The notes beneath the pieces were generated by a model. The model worked only from the letters and a program-made list of their open reading frames with translations. It ran no database searches and was not told the DNA's origin. Below are positions 39,678 through 48,358 of a stretch of 64,000 nt of DNA, piece by piece (the first letter of the stretch is position 1; every line of letters starts with the position of its first letter). The translations under genes were made by a program, and so were the position numbers. The stretch comes from Bacteroidota bacterium (GTDB taxonomy: Bacteria; Bacteroidota; Bacteroidia; Chitinophagales; Chitinophagaceae): positions 21,456-85,455 of the forward strand of contig JAPLEH010000067.1 of the NCBI GenBank assembly GCA_026391455.1, given 5' to 3'.

Positions 39678-40154
39678 TTATCGAAGAAGAAAAGTACGGA
39701 TACCTGCCAATAGTTCCTCGTTGCGGGTGCTCTCTTTGGCTGCCGGGTTTTCAGAATAATCACGGATTGCGTGGCTCACAAACCGGGCAAGTTCGTCTTC
39801 CTGAATGGCGGTGTAGGAGCCGAGTTCAGGCTCAAAAAAACTGATCCAGTCACTCAGTATTTCCAATGCGCAATTGCGGACCGGCTCGCGTTCACTATGT
39901 GTGAGCAGATCGATGAGGAAGGGCAGCGCACTGAGCACTGCCGGATAATACCGGGCTCCATGATCATTGCCCACTGCATACTTGAGATCACTGCTTACCT
40001 TCAATTTGTTTTTCTCTTCGCGCAACAAAACGAGGTCTTCAAAAGCGGGATAAACTTTCTTATAGGCATAATCCTTCGGGCCTTTGTACTGACGCCAGTC
40101 TGTTTTTTTTACCTTGTCGAGTAACTCGTTTTCGTAAGTCTCATTAATATACAT
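39678..40154 (-). CDS. Uncharacterised cytoplasmic protein, 158 aa
   Basis: I do not recognise the family. There is no signal peptide or membrane segment. The composition is acidic and helical, and the stretch ALPFLIDLLTHSEREPVRNCALEILSDW has the look of HEAT/armadillo-type helix pairs, seen in some adaptor and immunity proteins. It diverges from the SecD-like gene with a 105-bp spacer. The call as a real gene rests on codon structure and length. Confidence 0.6.
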   Translation of the reverse strand: MYINETYENELLDKVKKTDWRQYKGPKDYAYKKVYPAFEDLVLLREEKNKLKVSSDLKYAVGNDHGARYYPAVLSALPFLIDLLTHSEREPVRNCALEILSDWISFFEPELGSYTAIQEDELARFVSHAIRDYSENPAAKESTRNEELLAGIRTFLLR

Positions 40155-40259
40155 TCCCGGTTTGTTGGTTGGTAAAAAAGTGAATTAAAAAACAAAGATA
40201 TTCCAATTGAAGCGCTGCAGTACATAATTAAATAAAGCAGAATAATTAATATTGCGGGT

Positions 40260-41414
40260 ATGAACAGATATGTAAAAGCGCTGATTCCTGCACTGATTGT
40301 TGCTGCCGGCACATATGTATATATTATTTCAGTACTTAATAAAAAAAGACCCGATAATTATATCGGCACCTACCTGATAAAACCAGCCGGTGATGTTGCA
40401 CAAGGGAAAACGGATCGCATTGTCCCTGTTATTCAAAAAAGATTGGAGCATGCTGGCTATCCGGTAATGGCCCGTGTATTGCAAGATGGAACCGCCGAGT
40501 TTACTGTGCAAAAAATGATAGATACGGTACAGATCATTGAACTATTGACAAAACGGGGAGTACTTCAGTTCAGGCCCGGATATACAAAAGCGGAGTTATT
40601 TACAAATCTGGAAAAAGCAAGGGCGATCCTGCTGGCCGAAAACAGCAATGCCAAGCGGCAGCCCGTTGCAGATACCCCCCTTTCAGGTATTGATTCATTG
40701 GTAGCTGCAATGGAAAAAACGGAAAAGAAACAGGAAAAAAATGAACCAGAGATTGATCCGCTCCTGGATTTCTTTGAGCAGCAGAACGGCATCACTAATT
40801 CTATCGGTTTGCTAAATATCCGGGATACCGCCCGGTTACGCTCCTTGTTGAACAGACCGGAGGTGCGAACCGGTTCTCTTTTCGATCCCGAATATTACTA
40901 CGGAGAAGCTATTGATAAACCTAATAATCAGGGGATAGCTACCAATGTTTACCTGTATGCAGTAAACAGGGATACCAACAGGCCGGGCACATTGATCGAA
41001 AACAGTGACCTGGACGGAGCACAAATGGATATTGATTATACGAACCAGGTCGTGGTGAACATTACATTCAATGGCCATGGAGCCAGGCTCTGGGCCAAAA
41101 TGACAGAAGAAAATATCAATAAGCCAATTGCCATGATCATTGATGGTGAAGTGATGACGGCTCCCATTGTAATCGGAAGGATAGAAGGTCGAAACACCAG
41201 CATTTCTGGCAATTTTACACCGGCTGAGGCAAGAGCTTTAGCCGAAGTCCTTTCTTTACCCCCCTTACCCGTACAGGTACAACTTCTTTCTGCAAAACTG
41301 CAGAAATTACCAAAGACGCTTTCCACGAAAGAAATACTCACCATCCTGGGGGCATTCGTGCTGGCCTTCGGAATTGGCTTGTTTGTGATAAAGACTTTTG
41401 AACAAAACAAATAA
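40260..41414 (+). CDS. SecD-like periplasmic-domain protein lacking the channel region, 384 aa
   Basis: One N-terminal hydrophobic helix (about 8-26) and one C-terminal helix (about 356-378) flank a soluble part. The region about 265-335 is strongly SecD-like: VVVNITFNGHGARLWAKMTEENINKPIAMIIDGEVMTAPIVIGRIEG, then ISGNFTPAEARALAEVL, matching the P1/base segment of SecD. Near 30-110 there is a SecD-like start (IVPVIQKRLEHAGYPVMARVLQDG). The six-helix transporter part of SecD, including its proton-path residues, is missing. It lies 317 bp upstream of secDF on the same strand. It may be a paralog that binds substrate or tunes SecDF; this is inference. Confidence 0.75.
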   Translation: MNRYVKALIPALIVAAGTYVYIISVLNKKRPDNYIGTYLIKPAGDVAQGKTDRIVPVIQKRLEHAGYPVMARVLQDGTAEFTVQKMIDTVQIIELLTKRGVLQFRPGYTKAELFTNLEKARAILLAENSNAKRQPVADTPLSGIDSLVAAMEKTEKKQEKNEPEIDPLLDFFEQQNGITNSIGLLNIRDTARLRSLLNRPEVRTGSLFDPEYYYGEAIDKPNNQGIATNVYLYAVNRDTNRPGTLIENSDLDGAQMDIDYTNQVVVNITFNGHGARLWAKMTEENINKPIAMIIDGEVMTAPIVIGRIEGRNTSISGNFTPAEARALAEVLSLPPLPVQVQLLSAKLQKLPKTLSTKEILTILGAFVLAFGIGLFVIKTFEQNK

Positions 41415-41643
41415 GTTTACCTGCCAGAGGTCCGGACTTTTACCTGAATAAATGTGGAGAAACTCAAGGGTTGAAATGAGATTAATTATACAATAATATA
41501 ATTTTCATAGTTTTATATATTAGTTAATTAATGTAACCAATAAAGAAATCAGAAAAAACCCGCCCTTTCGGCAAGCCATAATCGCCGGGTTATCAAATCC
41601 CTGTATTTCCCTGACTCCGATTTCCATTTACCGCTGAAAACCC
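41415..41643. other. Gene-free AT-rich spacer before secDF
   Basis: I see no open frame to support and no strong terminator after the SecD-like gene. The stretch 41480-41535 is almost pure A/T. An AACCCG/CGGGTT inverted repeat spans about 41565-41600 but is weak. Confidence 0.4.
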
Positions 41644-41651
41644 TATCTTTG
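41644..41651 (+). promoter_or_regulatory. -7 box of secDF
   Basis: TATCTTTG followed by CCGTC is a perfect TAnnTTTG match 80 bp before the secDF start. It suggests secDF has its own promoter apart from the SecD-like gene. Confidence 0.5.
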
Positions 41652-41731
41652 CCGTCCTTTAAAAAACGTCTAAAACCTTTACTGCCATAGAAAAACGCAG
41701 CAAAGGATAAACATTGTAAATCCTTCATAGT

Positions 41732-44700
41732 ATGCAACTGAAAGGTTTGGTTCGCTTCTTCACGGTCTTGCTGATCATTTATTCATTGTATTTATTGTCT
41801 TTTACTTTCCTTGTTAAAAGGCATGAAAGGAAGATGGAAGCTAAAGCAAAAAACTTCGTATATGCCAATTATCCTGAGTCCAAAAAATTCAAGAAGATTG
41901 AAGATTTTCCGGATTCGATAAAAAAAATCTATAACAGCAGGCTAAAAGTTTTGCTTGACAGTACCAGTGATAAGATTATCACTTATGGTATTAACGGAGG
42001 CATGAGTTATAAGGAGGCCAAATCTGAAGAATTGAATCTTGGTCTTGACCTTCAGGGTGGTATGAACGTAACACTGGAGGTTGAAATGGTTGACTTATTG
42101 AAATCACTTTCAAATGAGTCGGCCGATCCCAACTTTCTTAAAGCAATACGTAATGCAGACAGCAGCAAGGCAAACAGTGACGCGAACTTCATTTCGTTGT
42201 TTATCCGGGAATACAGAAAACTGGAGCCTGCAAAACCACTTTTCTGGTTGTTTTCAAAAGCAAGCGGTGGAAAGATAGATAACAAATCTTCTGACTCACA
42301 GGTTGAAACCTATATTCGTAACGAAGCCAAGGAAGCTTTTGAACTTACTAAAAACAGACTGGTATCTCGTATTGATCAGTTTGGTGTTGCACAACCTACC
42401 ATCAATTCGGTTCCTGATAAGGGGATTATTATAGTTGAATTGCCCGGTATTCAGGATAAAGAAAGGGTTAGGAAGAATTTGCAATCATCAGCAAACCTTC
42501 AATTCTGGGAACTTTATAATTTGAGTGAGCTGGCTCAAGGCATTAATCCTGCTGATGCTGCATTCTTTGCCAAAATGGGAGGAAAATCTGCGGATACTGC
42601 ACAAGTAAAGAAAGACGCATCTGACACAGCAACAAATAAGGTTGACACTGCAAATGCTAAAAAAGATACAGGTCTTACTACCATCCTTGGAAAAGATACA
42701 CTGGATAAAAACAAACTTAAAGCAGATGAGGCTGAAGCTAAGAAGCACCTGTTTTATTACGTTCAGTTCAATTTAGATCAACAGGGACGACCTCTGGATA
42801 ACGGTGTAATTGGCTATGTAAAAACAAAAGACACTGCACTTGTAAGATCATATCTGGAATACCCGGAAGTTAGAATCAATTTCCCTAAACAATTAGCGTT
42901 TTTATACGGGGCACCACTGGATAAGAAGAATAAAAAAGCTGAATTTCTTCCCATCTATGCAATTAAAACTTACACCAATAATAAAGCACGCCTGGAAGGT
43001 GATGTAATCACAGGTACAAGCGCCGATTACGAGCAAAACAGTAATAATGCTGAGATCGTAATGAGGATGAACACTGCCGGTGCTAAAACCTGGGGAGAAA
43101 TGACTAAAGAAAATGTTGGTCGTTTTGTAGCGATTTCTCTTGACAATTATATTTATTCAGCTCCCGTTATCAAACAGCCAATTGAAGGTGGTATTTCCAG
43201 TATCTCCGGAAGTTTCACGATTCAGGAAGCACAGGATCTTGCCAGTATTATCAAAATCGGTAAACTGCCTGCCCCTGCAAGAATTGTACAGGAGCAGCAG
43301 GTAGGTCCTACACTTGGAGCGGAAGCCCTCAGAGGCGGAGCACTTGCATTTTTCATTTCCTTTATCGTAATATTCCTGTTAATGCTGGTGTATTATAATA
43401 CCAGTGGTTGGGTAGCCAATATAGCACTCATCCTGAACCTGCTGTTTACTGTCGGTATTTTGACAGGTTTGGGCGCTACACTCACTGCTCCCGGTATTGC
43501 TGGTCTGGTATTGACGATTGGTATGGCCGTAGATACGAACGTAATCATCTATGAACGTATCAAAGAAGAACTGAACCGTGGCAAGGGATATATTCCGGCG
43601 ATCAACGAAGGTTATAAACGTTCTCTGCCGCCGGTACTCGACGGACACATTACCATCCTGCTTACCGCACTGATTCTGTTTTATTTTGGTCTCGGCCCTG
43701 TAAAAGGATTCGCTACCACCCAGATCATCGGTATCCTGCTCTCTTTATTCTGTGGAATTCTCGTGAGCCGCTGGGTAACAGAATGGTTTACTAACAAAAA
43801 GAAACACCTCGAATATTTCACCGGTATTTCAAAAAGAATATTCCAGCATGCCAAATTCAAATTCATTGAATACCGTAAAGTGGCCTATATCATTTCAATC
43901 GTGGTATTGGGTCTCGGTATCGGTTCATTCTTCAATGGTTTTGATTATGGGGTGGAATTCAACGGAGGCCGTAGTTACACGGTACAGTTTGAAAAAAGAG
44001 TAGACGTGGAAAAAACAAGGGAGAGCCTCAAAAAGGCCTTTGAAAATGAGAGCCCTATCATCAAGACAATTGGCGATGACTCTAAACTGGATATTACCAC
44101 TTCTTACCTGATAAAAGACACTCGTAAAGAGGCAGATTCTTTAGTACTGGTGAAATTGTATGAAGGGCTGCAAAATTATTTGCCCCAGGGAACCACCTTT
44201 GAGCAGTTTTCAGCAACTCAGGGTGAACAGTCTTCTAAAAAAGTACTGCCCACCATTTCGGATGACTTGAAGAAAGGAGCCCTTAAAGCAACGCTTTTTG
44301 CCCTGCTCGTGATCTTCATCTATATCTTCATCCGTTTCCGCGACTGGAGATATTCACTCGGTACCATTGTGGCATTGCTGCACGACGTATTTGTAACACT
44401 GATTGTGTTCTCTTTCGCCCGTGCCATTGTGCCCTTCCCGCTGGAGATCGACCAGCACTTCATTGCGGCGGTATTGACGGTGATCGGTTTCTCGATGAAC
44501 GATACGGTGATCGTATTTGACCGTATTCGTGAGGACAGCCGCCTGATGCCAAATGCACCAAGGGCTGAGATCATCAACCGTGCGATCAATGAGACACTGA
44601 GCCGTACCATCATGACATCACTTACCGTGTTCCTCACCATCCTCATCCTGTTCATATTCGGTGGTGAAGTAACAAGAGGTTTTGCGTTCGCCATGCTGAT

Positions 44701-44812
44701 TGGTGTGATCACGGGAACTTATTCATCCATATTTGTGGCAGCTCCCATCCTGGTTGATCTGGGCGGATCAAAATCACTCGGTAAAGCCGGAGAGACACCC
44801 AAGAAAAGTTAA
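41732..44812 (+). CDS. secDF: Fused protein-export protein SecDF, 1026 aa
   Basis: The SecD half has an N-terminal helix (7-29), GLDLQGGMNVTLEVEM near 105, the P1 domain with ISLDNYIYSAPVIKQPIEGGISSISGSFTIQEAQDLA, and six membrane helices with GMAVDTNVIIYERIKEEL. The SecF half follows from about residue 700: helix, DYGVEFNGGRSYTVQF, periplasmic domain, then IGFSMNDTVIVFDRIRED and TIMTSLTVFLTILILFIFGG. It uses the proton gradient to pull preproteins across the inner membrane after SecA. A charged, low-complexity insert rich in K, D and A (about 285-335) sits in the P1 region. The first 1.5 kb are more A/T-rich than the rest of the gene. Confidence 0.96.
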   Translation: MQLKGLVRFFTVLLIIYSLYLLSFTFLVKRHERKMEAKAKNFVYANYPESKKFKKIEDFPDSIKKIYNSRLKVLLDSTSDKIITYGINGGMSYKEAKSEELNLGLDLQGGMNVTLEVEMVDLLKSLSNESADPNFLKAIRNADSSKANSDANFISLFIREYRKLEPAKPLFWLFSKASGGKIDNKSSDSQVETYIRNEAKEAFELTKNRLVSRIDQFGVAQPTINSVPDKGIIIVELPGIQDKERVRKNLQSSANLQFWELYNLSELAQGINPADAAFFAKMGGKSADTAQVKKDASDTATNKVDTANAKKDTGLTTILGKDTLDKNKLKADEAEAKKHLFYYVQFNLDQQGRPLDNGVIGYVKTKDTALVRSYLEYPEVRINFPKQLAFLYGAPLDKKNKKAEFLPIYAIKTYTNNKARLEGDVITGTSADYEQNSNNAEIVMRMNTAGAKTWGEMTKENVGRFVAISLDNYIYSAPVIKQPIEGGISSISGSFTIQEAQDLASIIKIGKLPAPARIVQEQQVGPTLGAEALRGGALAFFISFIVIFLLMLVYYNTSGWVANIALILNLLFTVGILTGLGATLTAPGIAGLVLTIGMAVDTNVIIYERIKEELNRGKGYIPAINEGYKRSLPPVLDGHITILLTALILFYFGLGPVKGFATTQIIGILLSLFCGILVSRWVTEWFTNKKKHLEYFTGISKRIFQHAKFKFIEYRKVAYIISIVVLGLGIGSFFNGFDYGVEFNGGRSYTVQFEKRVDVEKTRESLKKAFENESPIIKTIGDDSKLDITTSYLIKDTRKEADSLVLVKLYEGLQNYLPQGTTFEQFSATQGEQSSKKVLPTISDDLKKGALKATLFALLVIFIYIFIRFRDWRYSLGTIVALLHDVFVTLIVFSFARAIVPFPLEIDQHFIAAVLTVIGFSMNDTVIVFDRIREDSRLMPNAPRAEIINRAINETLSRTIMTSLTVFLTILILFIFGGEVTRGFAFAMLIGVITGTYSSIFVAAPILVDLGGSKSLGKAGETPKKS

Positions 44813-44829
44813 ATAAGCCAATTACTTAT

Positions 44830-44866
44830 AAAGAGAAAGCCTCCCGCAAAGGAGGCTTTCTCTTTT
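44830..44866 (+). terminator. Terminator of secDF
   Basis: A 15-bp stem, AAAGAGAAAGCCTCC and its complement, with a 6-nt loop runs into TTTT, 18 bp after the stop codon. Confidence 0.88.
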
Positions 44867-44970
44867 ATACTATGTGAATGACGTTTCAGTTTCAACATGG
44901 GACAGCTACCTTAATAGAAAAAGCAGCACTAAACGCTCGAAGCTGACCGCTCACCGAACGCAGCTTGCCT

Positions 44971-45315
44971 TTAAACAGCAAAACTGGTCCCGCATCCGCA
45001 GGTGCTGCTGGCATTGGGGTTTTTAAACGTAAAGCCCCGGTTATTCAGTCCATCCTGCCAATCCACTTCCATCCCATAGAGGTATATCTCATGCGACTTG
45101 TCCATGATACAGGCAATGTCCGACACTTCAAAGTGATGGTCTTTTTCCGTAGGAAGATCGAAACCGAGAATATACGTCATGCCGGAACATCCGCCTCCTT
45201 TTACGCCTACACGTAACCGTTGTTGGGTATCAAAACCATCAGCAGCCATCAGTCTCCTGATTTCGGCCACTGCACCCGCAGTGAGTGTAACGGGGATTGT
45301 TGTTGTCGTGTCCAT
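44971..45315 (-). CDS. HesB/IscA-type iron-sulfur carrier, 114 aa
   Basis: The A-type carrier pattern is complete: LTAGAVAEIRRLM, RVGVKGGGCSGMTY with Cys43, and the C-terminal STCGCGTSF with Cys106 and Cys108. These three Cys bind the Fe-S cluster handed to apo-proteins in the cytoplasm. The single domain has normal length. It could be called IscA, SufA or ErpA; no isc or suf gene lies next to it, so I give no symbol. It diverges from the membrane protein gene at 45458. Confidence 0.93.
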   Translation of the reverse strand: MDTTTTIPVTLTAGAVAEIRRLMAADGFDTQQRLRVGVKGGGCSGMTYILGFDLPTEKDHHFEVSDIACIMDKSHEIYLYGMEVDWQDGLNNRGFTFKNPNASSTCGCGTSFAV

Positions 45316-45428
45316 ATTGCAAAATTAAAAAAACTTTCAGCCCTGCATCAGCATCTTGTTTCGAATAGCGGAATTTAACACAATATGGCTTAAAACGCTG
45401 ATCCGCACCAAGTACCATCCCCCTTTCC

Positions 45429-45436
45429 TATTTTTG
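45429..45436 (+). promoter_or_regulatory. -7 box of the mutase operon
   Basis: TATTTTTG followed by CC is a perfect TAnnTTTG match 21 bp before the chosen start at 45458. It rules out an in-frame start at 45356. Confidence 0.5.
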
Positions 45437-45457
45437 CCTAATAACAAACTCTATTAC

Positions 45458-45949
45458 ATGGAACTTTCAGCCGTAAGTTTAGTCATTGCCGTTATTGCTT
45501 TAGCCATTTCCATCATTGCCCTGCTGCGGAAGCCCGCCACACCTCCTCCCGGCGAAAGATCCGAAAGCGTTGCACTCCGGCTCCAGGCCTATGAGCGCCT
45601 CGTATTGCTGACCGAGCGGATTGCTTTACCCAACCTGATCAGCCGGCTCAATCAACCCGGCATATCTGCGGCAGAAATGAAACTGATTCTTACTGAAAAC
45701 ATCAAACAGGAATTTGAATACAACAGCACCCAGCAATTGTATGTAACACCCCTTAGCTGGGATGCCGTACGTAACCTGAAAGAACAAAACATAATGGTCA
45801 TACACCAGGTGGCGGGTTCTTTACCCCTGGATGCATCGGCCGCTGACCTGAACCGGAAAATACTGGAAGTGGTGATGTCGCAACCCAATGGCAACTTGCA
45901 CGAATTGGTATCACAAGCTCTTAATCATGAAGCCAAAAAGCTCATGTAA
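45458..45949 (+). CDS. Single-pass membrane protein of unknown function, 163 aa
   Basis: A hydrophobic N-terminal helix (about 4-24, VSLVIAVIALAISIIALL) is followed by a soluble part with ESVALRLQAYERLVLLTERI and SWDAVRNLKEQNIMVIHQVA. The RLQAYERL segment is recurrent in small Bacteroidota membrane proteins that I cannot tie to a function. I chose the ATG at 45458 because a -7 box lies 21 bp before it. Its stop codon overlaps the next start (TAATG), which suggests translational coupling in an operon with the next gene and the mutase. Confidence 0.7.
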   Translation: MELSAVSLVIAVIALAISIIALLRKPATPPPGERSESVALRLQAYERLVLLTERIALPNLISRLNQPGISAAEMKLILTENIKQEFEYNSTQQLYVTPLSWDAVRNLKEQNIMVIHQVAGSLPLDASAADLNRKILEVVMSQPNGNLHELVSQALNHEAKKLM

Positions 45950-46545
45950 TGAGTAAGAAGTGCATATTTATACTGACCCTGTTGGTGTGTATGACGTCCA
46001 CCTGTCTGGCACAGAAAAAAATAATACTGGCTAGTGTATGGGGTGTTCCTTTTTTTCAAAGCGGATTTGGCATTGGCCAACTGGGCTTTGAATACCAGCA
46101 AAAAAACGAACACCAGGCCTGGCAGATCAGTCTGGGTATGTCCGGAGGTTCCATTGCAAGCGATGTGGGTGTCACCAAACGTCAATGGGTATCGTTGGAC
46201 CGCATCATTACCCTGAGTGGGAAAAAATTCAGTGAAGACCCTTTATTCCTGAGCTTTTTTATAGAAGCCGGAAGTCGTACCCAATCGCCCGGACGCAGAG
46301 GCAATATTACAGACTCTGTATTGCAACAATACCGTGCCACGGAGATCAATCCCGGTATTGGAATTGGGAAGTATGTGCATATCGGAAAAAAGATACGAAT
46401 GCAACTGGTGGCAGCACCCAAAGTTTTGCTGGCCTTCCACAAGGATGAATACTACAGCAGGTCTAACAGGGTTTATTTTACAGATCAATACAACGAACTC
46501 CGCTTCGGTTATCGTTTGTCAGCCAATTTTTGTATCCGCCTTTAA
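45949..46545 (+). CDS. Exported protein, possible small beta-barrel, 198 aa
   Basis: A signal peptide (MSKKCIFILTLLVCMTSTC, then LAQ) is followed by a mature part of alternating polar and aromatic residues with GFGIGQLGFEYQQKN, EINPGIGIGKYVHIG and a C-terminus LRFGYRLSANFCIRL. Short amphipathic strands and the near-C-terminal aromatic pattern fit an outer-membrane beta-barrel, but I see no family signature. It overlaps the upstream gene by one base and ends 9 bp before the mutase gene, so the three are clearly one operon. Confidence 0.65.
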   Translation: MSKKCIFILTLLVCMTSTCLAQKKIILASVWGVPFFQSGFGIGQLGFEYQQKNEHQAWQISLGMSGGSIASDVGVTKRQWVSLDRIITLSGKKFSEDPLFLSFFIEAGSRTQSPGRRGNITDSVLQQYRATEINPGIGIGKYVHIGKKIRMQLVAAPKVLLAFHKDEYYSRSNRVYFTDQYNELRFGYRLSANFCIRL

Positions 46546-46554
46546 TTTAAATAT

Positions 46555-48108
46555 ATGTCTGAAAAGAAAACAGATTCCGGAATTATCATCAACGAATTGT
46601 ACACGGGTAAGGATCTTCCCGGAAATGAAAATGAAATGCCGGGGCAATACCCTTTTACCCGGGGTGTGCAGCCAGATATGTACAGGGGCAAACTCTGGAC
46701 CATGCGCCAGTATGCCGGCTTTTCTACAGCGGAAGAAAGCAATAAACGGTATCATTATTTATTATCACAAGGTGTAAGCGGGCTCAGCGTGGCATTCGAT
46801 CTGCCCACACAAATCGGTTACGACAGCGATCATGCCCTGTCTGAAGGTGAGGTAGGAAAAGTAGGCGTGGCCATCGATTCCATCGAAGATATGCAAACGC
46901 TATTCAACGGGATCCGGCTGGATGAAGTGAGCACGTCCATGACGATCAATGCCACCGGATTTATTTTGCTATCTTTTTATGTGGCATTGGCCAAACAACA
47001 AGGCGCAGACCTGAAAAAAATATCAGGTACCATTCAAAACGATATTTTGAAGGAATACGCGGCGAGAGGTACTTATATCTATCCGCCCAAACCATCCATG
47101 CGCATCATTACCGATATTTTTGAATGGTGCAGTAAAGAAGTGCCAAAATGGAATACCATCTCTATCTCCGGTTACCATATTCGCGAAGCAGGCAGTACGG
47201 CGGTACAGGAGATCGCCTTTACGCTCGCCAATGGTAAAGCCTATGTGGAAGCGGCATTAAAAAAAGGACTCGACATCAATGTTTTTGGCAAACGTCTTTC
47301 CTTTTTCTTCAATGCACATAATAATCTGTTTGAAGAAGTAGCCAAGTTCAGAGCAGCACGAAGAATGTGGGCCCGTATGATGAAAGAACTCGGTGCTACC
47401 GACCCCAAAGCCATGATGCTGCGCTTTCATACGCAAACCGGTGGCAGCACTTTAACAGCCCAGCAACCACTTAATAATATTGCCAGGGTAACCACACAAA
47501 CACTGGCAGCCGTATTGGGCGGCACCCAATCCCTCCACACCAATGGATATGATGAAGCCCTGAGCCTTCCCACCGAAGAGGCAGCCCGCATTGCATTACG
47601 TACGCAGCAGATCGTAGCTTTTGAAAGCGGAGCTGCGGATACAGTGGATCCGCTTGCCGGATCTTATTTTGTTGAGGCACTGACCGCAGAAGTGGAAACC
47701 GCTGCCACCCAACTGATGGAAAAGATCGAAGCCATGGGCGGAAGTGTAGCTGCCATTGAAGAAGGATTCATCCAAAATGAAATTGCCCGCAGTGCATACG
47801 AATACCAGCGGGAGATCGAGAATGGTCAGAAGATCATTGTTGGCGTGAATAAATTTCAGGTGGGAGAAGAATCACCTATTCCCATTCTTCGGGTGGACGA
47901 CAGCATACGCCAGGTACAAACAGAAAAATTGTCCCGCCTCCGTGCTGACCGGAATCATGCCAAATGTGAGCAATTGCTGCAACTACTCAATGATAAAGCT
48001 TCCGGTGGCGAAAACATAATGCCCGTGGTGGTGGAAGCGGTGGAAAATAAATGCACATTGGGTGAAATCGCTGATACGTTACGGGAAGTATTCGGAGAAT
48101 ATAAATAA
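46555..48108 (+). CDS. Methylmalonyl-CoA mutase-type acyl-CoA mutase large subunit, 517 aa
   Basis: The TIM-barrel substrate domain of B12-dependent acyl-CoA mutases is complete: [98 protein letters not shown] (about 287-302) and [21 protein letters not shown] (here LGGTQ). There is no C-terminal cobalamin-binding domain, so a separate small subunit must be encoded elsewhere. FDLPTQ (not FDLATH) and RFHTQTGG (not RAHCQTSG) differ from human mutase and resemble archaeal-type, isobutyryl- or hydroxyisobutyryl-CoA mutases. Succinyl/methylmalonyl-CoA is the likely substrate but other acyl-CoAs are possible. It is third in an operon with two exported or membrane proteins. Confidence 0.88.
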   Translation: MSEKKTDSGIIINELYTGKDLPGNENEMPGQYPFTRGVQPDMYRGKLWTMRQYAGFSTAEESNKRYHYLLSQGVSGLSVAFDLPTQIGYDSDHALSEGEVGKVGVAIDSIEDMQTLFNGIRLDEVSTSMTINATGFILLSFYVALAKQQGADLKKISGTIQNDILKEYAARGTYIYPPKPSMRIITDIFEWCSKEVPKWNTISISGYHIREAGSTAVQEIAFTLANGKAYVEAALKKGLDINVFGKRLSFFFNAHNNLFEEVAKFRAARRMWARMMKELGATDPKAMMLRFHTQTGGSTLTAQQPLNNIARVTTQTLAAVLGGTQSLHTNGYDEALSLPTEEAARIALRTQQIVAFESGAADTVDPLAGSYFVEALTAEVETAATQLMEKIEAMGGSVAAIEEGFIQNEIARSAYEYQREIENGQKIIVGVNKFQVGEESPIPILRVDDSIRQVQTEKLSRLRADRNHAKCEQLLQLLNDKASGGENIMPVVVEAVENKCTLGEIADTLREVFGEYK

Positions 48109-48358
48109 CCCGGATTGTAACAGACAGGTCGCTATTCAGGTATCTCTTATCTGCAAACAGGAGTTGGATGGGTTTGTTTAACGAATGCCATTCAAAAGTA
48201 TTCATTCATGCATGTTATTGTGTAATGGAAAAGTAGTTCCATTCACCAGTTTCGTCCTTTGTAAACGGGAGTTGGTGTAATATACCGGCAGCTATATCCA
48301 CAATTCCAAAGGTTGCCCGATATTCAGGGCTGATTTTTCATTAACCCCTACCCTTGTC

